A DNA stretch of 24,752 nucleotides, taken from an uncultured bacterium. Lineage in GTDB: Bacteria; Patescibacteria; Microgenomatia; Levybacterales; UBA12049. The notes below the pieces were generated by a model. The model saw nothing but the letters and a program-made list of their open reading frames with translations, was not told the origin of the DNA and searched no databases. The stretch covers positions 1-24,752 of the forward strand of contig CAMPGJ010000004.1 of the NCBI GenBank assembly GCA_946885425.1. Reading direction: 5' to 3'. The position numbers and the translations under genes were made by a program. Numbering within the stretch: position 1 is the stretch's first letter; every line of letters begins with the position of its first letter. This document shows, in pieces, positions 1-5,456 of this stretch.

Positions 1-64
1 CACTCCTAACACATCATATTTGCTTAGAGTTTACATTTAGGCATGTTTCCACTATCATGAAGCT

Positions 65-91
65 ATGATCCTTCGACAAGCTCAGGATCAT
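65..91. repeat. Short inverted repeat before smpB
   Basis: Perfect 8-bp inverted repeat (ATGATCCT and AGGATCAT) around an 11-nt loop containing TCGACAAGCTC. It ends 17 nt before the smpB start codon. The CTTCGACAAGCTCAGG core resembles dispersed repeats seen in many bacterial genomes; that it belongs to such a family here is inference. It could act as a terminator for an upstream gene outside the window or as a leader hairpin. Confidence 0.6.
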
Positions 92-108
92 ATTGAGTAT
101 ATCGAAAT

Positions 109-549
109 ATGAAGATAGTTAACCGTAGAGCATCATATGATTATATATTGCATGAGAAACTTGAGGCTGGAATTAACCTTTTGGGGGCAGAGGTAAAGGC
201 AGTTAAGGGCGGCCATGCCGATTTGACTGGCAGTTTTGTAAAAGTAATTGGCTCAGAAGCGTATTTGCTTAACGCAAATATCCTTCCCTATGAATACGCC
301 AGACCTGATGGTTATGATCCAAAACGCACCAGAAAGCTGCTGCTGCATAAGAAAGAATTATTGGCAATTAAGGGTAAAACTGATGGGGCAAACTTGACAA
401 TCGTGCCTGTTTCCCTGTATACTACACATAATCTCATCAAGGTAGAGTTGGCTTTCGGAAAACCTAAAAAGAAGTTTGAGAAAAAGGAAAGTTTGAAGAA
501 AGAGCAACTCAATAGAGACATAGATGAAGCAATGAGAGGGAAACGCTAA
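109..549 (+). CDS. smpB: SsrA-binding protein SmpB
   Basis: SmpB binds the tRNA-like domain of tmRNA and delivers it to stalled ribosomes for trans-translation in the cytoplasm. The 146-aa product is near the usual family length. It has the typical N-terminal NRRASYDY block, the LLGAEVKAVKGG segment, NANILPYEYA, and the DPKRTRKLLLHKKEL helix. The C-terminal tail is lysine/arginine-rich and ends in RGKR, as expected for the segment that enters the mRNA channel. The ATG at 109 fits the family start; there is no clear Shine-Dalgarno, and an AT-rich TATATC lies 5 nt upstream, so transcription may begin at or near the start codon. The tmRNA gene follows by 66 nt, a common smpB-ssrA arrangement. 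Identification is secure. Confidence 0.97.
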   Translation: MKIVNRRASYDYILHEKLEAGINLLGAEVKAVKGGHADLTGSFVKVIGSEAYLLNANILPYEYARPDGYDPKRTRKLLLHKKELLAIKGKTDGANLTIVPVSLYTTHNLIKVELAFGKPKKKFEKKESLKKEQLNRDIDEAMRGKR

Positions 550-591
550 GGATCAAAATTCGCCTTAGTTTCTCGAGTAAAAGGGGGCTTG

Positions 592-620
592 TCCTCCGAA
601 GCTCGAAGAGCGAAGGGGGA
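592..620 (+). repeat. Inverted repeat overlapping the tmRNA 5' end
   Basis: TCCTCC (592-597) can pair with GGGGGA (615-620), and GCTC (601-604) with GAGC (608-611) around a GAA loop. The 3' arm contains the first five bases of mature tmRNA (GGGGA, 616-620). The leader of the precursor could therefore compete with the tmRNA acceptor stem, or form a processing hairpin. It may equally be a dispersed palindrome that happens to abut the gene. Confidence 0.5.
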
Positions 621-1040
621 TGAATTGATTCGACGAGATTAGCACCTTAACAACTGCAAGCCGGCGATGATTCAGGAGCCGTTAAACTGGATCAAAAAAT
701 AAATGCTAATAAACGCATTGACGCGTTAAAGGCAGAGGCCGAAGCAATTCGCGCTGAGCTCGCTTCCCTTATGGGCGGCAACGTGGGACAACAAGCTTTT
801 GCACTCGCTGCTTAAGTTTTAATCCTGTCCATAGGGTCTTTCTTCAACGGGACCAAATGGGCATAAAAACAGTTGAGGGAACGGATAAAAAGACGGTTTG
901 GCTTTTTATTTGTACTTACAAACCTATACTTTGTCACTCCTGCCAATTGGAAACGGCAAAGCGAAACAATAATAATTGGCTAAGCTTGTAGACGTTTTAA
1001 GAAACTTTTACTCGGACTCGGTTCACAACCGACATCTCCA
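616..1040 (+). ncRNA. ssrA: tmRNA (10Sa RNA)
   Basis: Transfer-messenger RNA, partner of SmpB. The acceptor stem pairs GGGGATG (616-622) with CATCTCC (1033-1039), followed by discriminator A1040. The next bases are CAA, so the terminal CCA is apparently not encoded. The 5' part has the hallmark GATTCGACGAGATT. The T-arm is CGG-TTCACAA-CCG, one pair shorter than usual by my alignment. Pseudoknot PK1 is clear: stem 1 662-665 with 678-681, stem 2 669-675 with 687-693 (7 bp). An A-rich stretch then leads to a GCT resume codon at 705. The 3' domain contains the typical CTAAGCTTGTAGACG. The length of about 425 nt is long but within the known range. The 5' end is inferred from the acceptor pairing. 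Confidence 0.95.
705..815 (+). other. tmRNA tag reading frame (36 codons plus stop)
   Basis: The frame begins at GCT 705, 11 nt after PK1, matching the position of the resume codon in E. coli tmRNA. It stays open for 36 codons to TAA at 813-815. The tag begins ANKRID and ends QAFALAA; the terminal ALAA is the usual ClpXP-type degron. The middle, about residues 4-23, is alanine-, glutamate- and leucine-rich and looks helical. Most known tags are 8-20 residues and unstructured, so this one is at the long extreme. The resume codon is inferred by position. Confidence 0.8.
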
Positions 1041-1045
1041 CAATT

Positions 1046-1072
1046 AAAAAACCCGCCACGCGCGGGTTTTTT
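1046..1072 (+). terminator. Rho-independent terminator of ssrA
   Basis: ACCCGC (1051-1056) pairs with GCGGGT (1062-1067) around a CACGC loop. The stem is preceded by an A-run and followed by six T (1067-1072), a classic intrinsic terminator. It lies 5 nt after the mature tmRNA 3' end. The flanking A/T runs make it potentially bidirectional. Confidence 0.92.
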
Positions 1073-1128
1073 GTTGGCTCTGTGACATCCCAAATGTTGG
1101 CCCACTTTTCAAAGTTCCTGGATCCCGG

Positions 1129-1173
1129 ATCCCCACTTCGCCAGAGGCTCCGAGGGCGAGGCAAGTCGGGGAT
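1129..1173. repeat. GC-rich dispersed-type palindrome
   Basis: Imperfect inverted repeat: ATCCCC (1129-1134) with GGGGAT (1168-1173), and inside it ACTT with AAGT and CGCC with GGCG. It is richer in GC than its surroundings and resembles the small palindromes scattered through many bacterial genomes. The following GATGACA could serve as a weak -35 for the gene starting at 1205. Confidence 0.6.
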
Positions 1174-1192
1174 GACAAGGAAAGGTTTATTG

Positions 1193-1198
1193 TACAAT
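1193..1198 (+). promoter_or_regulatory. -10 box of the 1205 gene
   Basis: TACAAT lies 6 nt before the ATG at 1205. A weak -35 (GATGAC, 1171-1176) is 16 nt further upstream, inside the flank of the palindrome. This placement predicts a leaderless transcript and supports 1205 rather than the upstream in-frame ATG at 1082 as the start. Confidence 0.55.
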
Positions 1199-1204
1199 AA
1201 AACA

Positions 1205-2782
1205 ATGGTTGCGCTAGTTCTTCTTTTTATTGCTGTGAATTATTGGATTAAGGCGAGGAGTTTTTTGGATCCTGATTTTGGCTGGCATTTGCGGATGGGG
1301 GAGATAATTCTATCCAAAGGGATTCCACATGGTGATCCTCTGTCTTATACGATGCCATCATATCCTTTTGTTGACCATGAGTGGCTGACGAATGTGCTTT
1401 TTAGCTTCTTATATTCATCTATTGGCTTAGGCGGCATGTCTATATTCTTTGCAGCGTTAACGCTAATTGCAGTTGGCATTCCCTTTTTGTTTTCTCATCC
1501 CAAATGGCGTCTTCTGCCTTTTCTGCTTGCTGCAATCTCCTTTATGCCGTATCTGGGTATTAGGCCGCAGATATTTTCATGGGTATTCTTTTCTTTACTT
1601 CTCTTCGTTGTGTTTCAGGAGAAGTTGTGGAAGAGGTTTAAATGGTTCTTGCCACTGCTCATTCTTCTTTGGACCAACCTGCATGGAAGTTTTCCACTTG
1701 GAGTTCTAGTCATTGCCTTAGCGGCATTTTTTAGAGGTTTCCAAGGGAAATCCGAAGCACGAAATCCGAAATTCGAAGCAAATAATAAAGTTCAAAATAA
1801 AAAATACAAAAATGCACGAGCCGCGTTTGACGCGGTTTTGAATTTGAAGAATTTGAATTTTGGTATTGTTTCGAATTTCGATATTCGGATTTCGGATTTG
1901 GTTATTGTGGCTTTATGTTTAGTAGTCACAATAATCAACCCCTACGGTGCTCGGGTCTGGTGGGAGGTTTGGATGCAGTTGTCTGATCCAACACTCAAAT
2001 GGGCGATCCAGGAATGGTTGCCGGCGTTGTTTTTATTCAATCTTCCATTCTTTGTGCTTCTTTGCGTGTCTGTTCCACTTGTTTGGAAATATCGTAAACA
2101 GTTTCGACCCATCAATTTAACACTATATGGGGCTACTCTGCTAATGGCTATGTCCAGTGGTAGGCATGTTCCGTTCTGGTTATTAGTGGCTTTACCTATG
2201 ACGATCCAGGGATTGGAATATTTGTATGAGGAGGTAGTTGACTACAAACATGGAAAAGAACGCTTTGCTGTTGTGTATAAAGTATTCATTATAGGAGTAG
2301 TAGCCATGATCAGTATCGATTTCTTACTGATGCTTCCACAGGCAAGATTCTCTCATCTTTCCCGTTCTCCTGAGCAAGCTGTGGCATTTCTCAAAGCCAA
2401 TCCGTCAAAAGGAAACGTATTTAATGAGTATGGTCTGGGTGGCTATCTTATCTGGCAGTATCCTGAGAAAAAAGTATTTATTGATGGCCGTATGCCAAGA
2501 TGGCGATGGAAAGATGCACCAAAGATGGAGAGTGAGAATGCTTTTGTCGAATATGAAGCAGTGATGAGCGGTAATTCGGACATAGAGGGAATAATGAAGA
2601 AATACCATATTGATACGATCGTGCTTCTAACGGAGGAAGACCCTGAGAGTTTGGCAATCATTTTTAGAAAAATATCCCCTCTTCATTTAGTTAATAAACC
2701 AGCGTTACGAAGCCAATTGAAGAGGATGGGAATGGAAGAGGTATATCGGGATGGGTTGGTGGTTATCTATCGTAAGACTTAA
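1205..2782 (+). CDS. Polytopic membrane protein, possibly GT-C-type
   Basis: 525-aa integral membrane protein. The reading frame is open from an ATG at 1082, but the first 41 codons are a GC-rich palindrome and non-conserved-looking sequence, so ATG 1205 is chosen; it is preceded by TACAAT. The N-terminal helix is followed by an extracytoplasmic-type loop with DPDFGWHLRMGE (about residues 22-33) and DHEWLTN, a layout seen in GT-C lipid-linked sugar transferases and related uncharacterised proteins. About ten hydrophobic segments follow. The C-terminal third is soluble-looking and contains NEYGLGGYLIWQYPEKKVFI, a motif I recall from uncharacterised bacterial membrane proteins. Residues about 182-235 are encoded by a palindromic repeat (separate entry). 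The last codons and stop lie in another repeat. No activity can be assigned with confidence. Confidence 0.75.
   Translation: MVALVLLFIAVNYWIKARSFLDPDFGWHLRMGEIILSKGIPHGDPLSYTMPSYPFVDHEWLTNVLFSFLYSSIGLGGMSIFFAALTLIAVGIPFLFSHPKWRLLPFLLAAISFMPYLGIRPQIFSWVFFSLLLFVVFQEKLWKRFKWFLPLLILLWTNLHGSFPLGVLVIALAAFFRGFQGKSEARNPKFEANNKVQNKKYKNARAAFDAVLNLKNLNFGIVSNFDIRISDLVIVALCLVVTIINPYGARVWWEVWMQLSDPTLKWAIQEWLPALFLFNLPFFVLLCVSVPLVWKYRKQFRPINLTLYGATLLMAMSSGRHVPFWLLVALPMTIQGLEYLYEEVVDYKHGKERFAVVYKVFIIGVVAMISIDFLLMLPQARFSHLSRSPEQAVAFLKANPSKGNVFNEYGLGGYLIWQYPEKKVFIDGRMPRWRWKDAPKMESENAFVEYEAVMSGNSDIEGIMKKYHIDTIVLLTEEDPESLAIIFRKISPLHLVNKPALRSQLKRMGMEEVYRDGLVVIYRKT
1748..1905. repeat. AATCCGA-type 7-nt-period palindrome, in frame inside a gene
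   Basis: Left arm has units such as AATCCGA, AGCACGA and AATTCGA in 7-nt steps. The right arm is its approximate reverse complement, ending in GATATTCGGATTTCGGATTT. The apex is a 6-bp GC hairpin, CCGCGT-TTG-ACGCGG. The element matches the intergenic repeat at 12191-12317. It adds about 53 codons without a stop or frame change, encoding a lysine/asparagine-rich loop between two membrane segments of the host protein. Confidence 0.85.
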
Positions 2783-2830
2783 GACTAAAAAACCCGTCTT
2801 CTTACGTCTTATGTCTTGAGTCTTACGTCT
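2770..2830. repeat. TAAGACG-type 7-nt-period inverted repeat
   Basis: On the minus strand this reads as TAAGACG-like heptamers, an AGACGGG turn and T-run, then the complementary TCTTAAG arm. It fills the 50-nt gap between two convergent genes. The stop codon of the membrane protein (2780-2782) is inside one arm, and the stop of the LytR_C gene (2833) is 2 nt from the other. The position suggests a bidirectional terminator. It is closely similar to 7854-7931. Confidence 0.85.
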
Positions 2831-2832
2831 AT

Positions 2833-4296
2833 TTATTTCCCAACGATGACTTCCGCGTCTGTTTCTATCGTATCATCCACTTTTGTGGTTATCTCAGCCT
2901 TGGAGTTTTCTGCCAGATCTTTTTTTAAGAGGGGAAGATACTCATCGTTTTTATCCTTTTTTATCTTAACCGTAAGTCCTTTATATTCAAATCCATCAGC
3001 ATTATCTACTTTTGTAATGACATACCCAAGCTCCTCCAAATGAGATGATGTTCCTTTGGCAGCGCCTGGTACCCCGCTGCCATTGAGGATCGCTATTTTC
3101 AGATCTTTCCTATCAGCGTTGGTTTCTTCTTTTGGTTGCTTTAATTCTGCTTCAACCTTTGTAAGCAGCTCAGTTAATTGTTTCTTTTCGCTTGATTCGT
3201 CAGTAAATTCATCCATATTATCCTTGAGCAATTTTTCAGCTTTAAGGAAATCATCCCGGCTGAGTGACGCATTAAGACTTTTAAGTGCAATTCCTTCTTC
3301 ATAGCTTTTCTTAGCAGGTTCATAGATGGTAGAAAAGAGTTGTTCCTGTTTGCTGTCAATGCTTTTTTGGCGGGTGAAGTAGATGCTCGATATGAGAAGC
3401 CCAAGAAGAAGAATAGCAACACTCAGAAAAAGCTTTCTTTTATGGGAGAGATGGGGGAAAGCAACTTTTGGAAATTGTATATGTGGCAATGTGGGCGAAT
3501 GACTTTTTGACACCTCTGGTGCTTGAAAAGGATCCTGGTCTTCAGGTTCATAGAGCTTATCTAGTTCCTCCTCCTCCTTTTCTTCCTCCGCTATTGCCTC
3601 CGCGAGAGTTTCGGTTTCTGTATCGACTTCATGAGTTATCCCATGGTAGACGACAATGATGGCTGCTTGTCCACCGTCATCTTGTTTGTGGATTTGGGGA
3701 GAAAGTGCTTCAGCAATATCATTGGGTAAAGCAAGGTCAAGCGCTGACGTAAGTGTTTCATCTGTTATATCATGCGCAAATTGTCCAGTTTCAAGAACAA
3801 TAGTATCATTATTGCTAAGTAAACCTGATGCGGACAAGACTTGTTTTGCCTCTCCAGTACTCTCGAGTAAGGTTCCAATATGCTCTTTACGTTTCATAAG
3901 TATTTTTCCTTCCCCCGCGATAAAGACAGTTAGGACAGCATCCTTAAAAAGGGCGAGAGAGAGATTGACTGAAACTGTAGAGGGTGCATGATCAATGCTT
4001 GTTATGATGGCTTTTTTAACAGTATCGATGTTCTTTTCTTCAAGGGTAAAGAATTCTGATTCAAGTATATTAAGCAGGTTTTTCCCGACAGCATGGAGTG
4101 AGATGGGGTCAGTATCTGCAGCAGCAGTATCTATATCAAGCGCTTCATCTTGTATGGCAGGTTTTTTTGTGAGTGAAAGGCAGGCAAAAAGACTACCAGC
4201 GTTATACGCTTGAGACCATGATGTGTCTGTCGGTGTTGCCACCAATTTTGCATAGGCGAGGCTTGGTTTTGCAGACTGCACTAACGGGTCGGACAT
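2833..4296 (-). CDS. PP2C-like / TM / LytR_C domain protein
   Basis: 487-aa, three-part membrane protein. Residues about 1-218 have the pattern of a PPM/PP2C phosphatase fold: alternating strands ending in a sensor-like IFIAGEGKILM-type hairpin, LSASGLLSNNDTIVLETGQF, and a final GGQAAIIVVYHG strand. The usual metal-binding aspartates (GD, TDG, DN) are replaced by GE, ETG and GG, so it is probably inactive. An acidic linker (222-262) leads to a TM helix (288-307), a helical outer segment (310-395) and a LytR_C domain (399-487) beginning KIAILNGSG. The orientation with the phosphatase-like part inside and LytR_C outside is inferred from LytR_C being an envelope domain. The C-terminal domain is a close duplicate of that in the gene at 7315. 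The fold call for the N-terminal part is my pattern reading and is uncertain. Confidence 0.8.
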   Translation of the reverse strand: MSDPLVQSAKPSLAYAKLVATPTDTSWSQAYNAGSLFACLSLTKKPAIQDEALDIDTAAADTDPISLHAVGKNLLNILESEFFTLEEKNIDTVKKAIITSIDHAPSTVSVNLSLALFKDAVLTVFIAGEGKILMKRKEHIGTLLESTGEAKQVLSASGLLSNNDTIVLETGQFAHDITDETLTSALDLALPNDIAEALSPQIHKQDDGGQAAIIVVYHGITHEVDTETETLAEAIAEEEKEEEELDKLYEPEDQDPFQAPEVSKSHSPTLPHIQFPKVAFPHLSHKRKLFLSVAILLLGLLISSIYFTRQKSIDSKQEQLFSTIYEPAKKSYEEGIALKSLNASLSRDDFLKAEKLLKDNMDEFTDESSEKKQLTELLTKVEAELKQPKEETNADRKDLKIAILNGSGVPGAAKGTSSHLEELGYVITKVDNADGFEYKGLTVKIKKDKNDEYLPLLKKDLAENSKAEITTKVDDTIETDAEVIVGK

Positions 4297-4303
4297 TACC
4301 TAT

Positions 4304-4309
4304 ACTATA
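4304..4309 (-). promoter_or_regulatory. -10 box of the 4296 gene
   Basis: TATAGT on the minus strand ends 7 nt before the ATG at 4296, predicting a leaderless transcript. The surrounding 40 nt (4297-4336) are a near copy of the promoter at 4436-4474: both read TATCGCTTTTT, then a variable stretch, then CTTGTTATAGTATA. Confidence 0.65.
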
Positions 4310-4340
4310 ACAAGTGTTGTAGAAAAAAGCGATACTGACG

Positions 4341-4361
4341 GGTTATCTCAGAAAGATAACC
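4341..4361 (-). terminator. Hairpin over a microprotein stop codon
   Basis: GGTTATCT pairs with AGATAACC over 8 bp with a 5-nt loop. The TAA of the 30-aa ORF is inside the stem. A T-run occurs on the minus strand only about 17 nt later (CTTTTTT), so it is a poor classical terminator but could act as a 3' stability hairpin. Confidence 0.45.
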
Positions 4362-4435
4362 ACAAAGAAAATCAGAGCTCCGATAAGTGCTACACCAATG
4401 ATGAGCATTATCTGGGCTGCATATTTACTGTCCAT
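4343..4435 (-). CDS. 30-aa single-span membrane microprotein
   Basis: ATG at 4435 to TAA at 4343: 30 codons beginning MDSKYAAQIM and ending VVIFLR. Residues about 8-29 form one strongly hydrophobic helix (LIIGVALIGALIFFVVIF) with a positively charged end. TATAGT lies 6 nt before the start codon and the stop codon sits in an 8-bp hairpin, so the short frame has both a promoter and a 3' boundary of its own. It starts 2 nt after the stop of the 83-aa gene. Function unknown. It could be a chance frame, but hydrophobicity, promoter and tight spacing argue for a real gene. Confidence 0.6.
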   Translation of the reverse strand: MDSKYAAQIMLIIGVALIGALIFFVVIFLR

Positions 4436-4437
4436 AC

Positions 4438-4689
4438 TTATACTATAACAAGAGTGATAATAAAAAGCGATATGGTTAATACAAATTGTATTTGCGTGAA
4501 CAGCCGCAGGTTGCGTGATGCATTGGATGCTGAAATATGAACGACCCGGTCAAATGCCTTTATCCGGCTGAGTGCGATAAAAAGAAAAAGCATATAGAGA
4601 AAAATAAGCAGCAGAAGAGGTATCTTCAGAAGAAGGGGACCTGCTTCTTGCAGCACAAAATCATTAATATTAGCACTAGGAAACTCCAT
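4438..4689 (-). CDS. 83-aa two-span membrane protein
   Basis: Small membrane protein with two hydrophobic helices: about residues 18-41 (PLLLKIPLLLLIFLYMLFLF) and 65-83. Between them is a basic segment, SRIKAFDRVVHISASNASRN. The protein ends inside the second helix (ITLVIV), so its C-terminus is in or next to the membrane. The start overlaps the end of the PH-domain gene by 14 nt, indicating translational coupling and a shared operon. The last codons double as the promoter of the 30-aa gene. I do not recognise a family; the arrangement after a PH-domain protein suggests a membrane partner of it. Confidence 0.75.
   Translation of the reverse strand: MEFPSANINDFVLQEAGPLLLKIPLLLLIFLYMLFLFIALSRIKAFDRVVHISASNASRNLRLFTQIQFVLTISLFIITLVIV
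4442..4447 (-). promoter_or_regulatory. -10 box of the 30-aa microprotein
   Basis: TATAGT on the minus strand, 6 nt before ATG 4435, within TTGTTATAGTATAAG. It lies in the last codons of the 83-aa gene. The element repeats the promoter upstream of 4296 almost exactly. Confidence 0.6.
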
Positions 4690-5368
4690 ATTTCTTACTT
4701 TTGTTCGCGACTCTCAGGTCGCTAATAATGTCAGTAGCTTCTGTCGGATTTGGTGCTGCGATAAACTCAAAATTGGCATGGACAGCTTCTGTCTGGATAT
4801 GGATGTCTCCATAATGAAAAAGGCTTTGAAAAAATCCTCCTTGCGTAAACTTCACCTCAATAAGTTCATTTATTGCTGAGGTTGCTATGTTGTGGGAGAG
4901 GATACTAGAAGAGTCTAAATCGATGATCCTCTTTTGTGTCACCATTCCAATATTATAAAACCAAGAAAGGAAATTGCTAAGTACATAACCAAATATGGTA
5001 AGGTAATAAAATGCTGTGAGAACAGCAACAACGTTTGTAGGGAGCGGGAAGATTGCAAAATTAATAAAAAATGAAAGGGCGAAGAAGAATAGGGGGAGAG
5101 CAATTAGGAAAAGTGCTGTCAAAATCCAAGGGATGTTGGTAAAAAAATGCCTGCGGAGGAAAAGTAGTATGATCTCATCGGGTTCCTGATTGGCAAAGGT
5201 TATACCTTTGGGTCTAATGCAGTAGGAGGAAAATTGTCCAAGTGACTGTTGTTTTTTGTGAAGCATTTCTTCCACAGATCTAATTGCATCATGGTCGTGA
5301 GACGGCCTTTCCGCTTTTGGTTCTTCTGTCTTTTCATCTGTTTTTTCTCCTATAAAAATATCAGGCAT
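4676..5368 (-). CDS. PH-domain (bPH2/DUF304-like) membrane protein
   Basis: 230-aa protein. It has a charged cytoplasmic N-terminus (residues 1-60), then FANQEPDEIILLFLRRHFFTNIPWI, the typical entry of CPR PH-domain membrane proteins. Two membrane helices follow at about 84-105 and 115-140. The C-terminal bacterial PH domain (about 140-220) contains VTQKRIIDLD and GDIHIQTE, both usual in this fold. The family's role is not established; it is often near cell-envelope genes. The ATG at 5368 is preferred over an in-frame TTG two codons earlier. The gene is head of an apparent operon with the 83-aa gene, overlapping it by 14 nt. Upstream lies a palindromic repeat separating it from the SpoIID-like gene. 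Confidence 0.85.
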   Translation of the reverse strand: MPDIFIGEKTDEKTEEPKAERPSHDHDAIRSVEEMLHKKQQSLGQFSSYCIRPKGITFANQEPDEIILLFLRRHFFTNIPWILTALFLIALPLFFFALSFFINFAIFPLPTNVVAVLTAFYYLTIFGYVLSNFLSWFYNIGMVTQKRIIDLDSSSILSHNIATSAINELIEVKFTQGGFFQSLFHYGDIHIQTEAVHANFEFIAAPNPTEATDIISDLRVANKSKKYGVS

Positions 5369-5377
5369 ACACAAGAT

Positions 5378-5456
5378 GCGAATTATCGCGAATTACTCTA
5401 CGAATTTGACTACAAATTCTACAAATTATATATCGGTAAATTTGTAAATATTCGCA
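5378..5456. repeat. AATTCG/AATTTG-type inverted repeat
   Basis: GCGAATTATCGCGAATTAC at the left is mirrored by TAAATTTGTAAATATTCGC at the right, with CTACGAATTTG and CAAATTCTAC nearer the centre. The arms consist of loosely repeated AATTYG words. It fills the gap between two minus-strand genes and touches the stop codon at 5457. The 7-nt period is less clean here than elsewhere. Confidence 0.7.

Noticed and set aside
1..64. Possible end or start of a gene at the left edge
   Set aside because: Stops occur in all plus frames and no coding signal is recognisable in 64 nt.
1082..1204. Upstream in-frame extension of the membrane protein (ATG 1082)
   Set aside because: It would translate a GC-rich palindrome; a -10 box and hydrophobic N-terminus fit ATG 1205 better.
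3468..4213. Plus-strand frames opposite the PP2C-like/LytR_C gene
   Set aside because: They are antisense shadows of a well-supported coding region.
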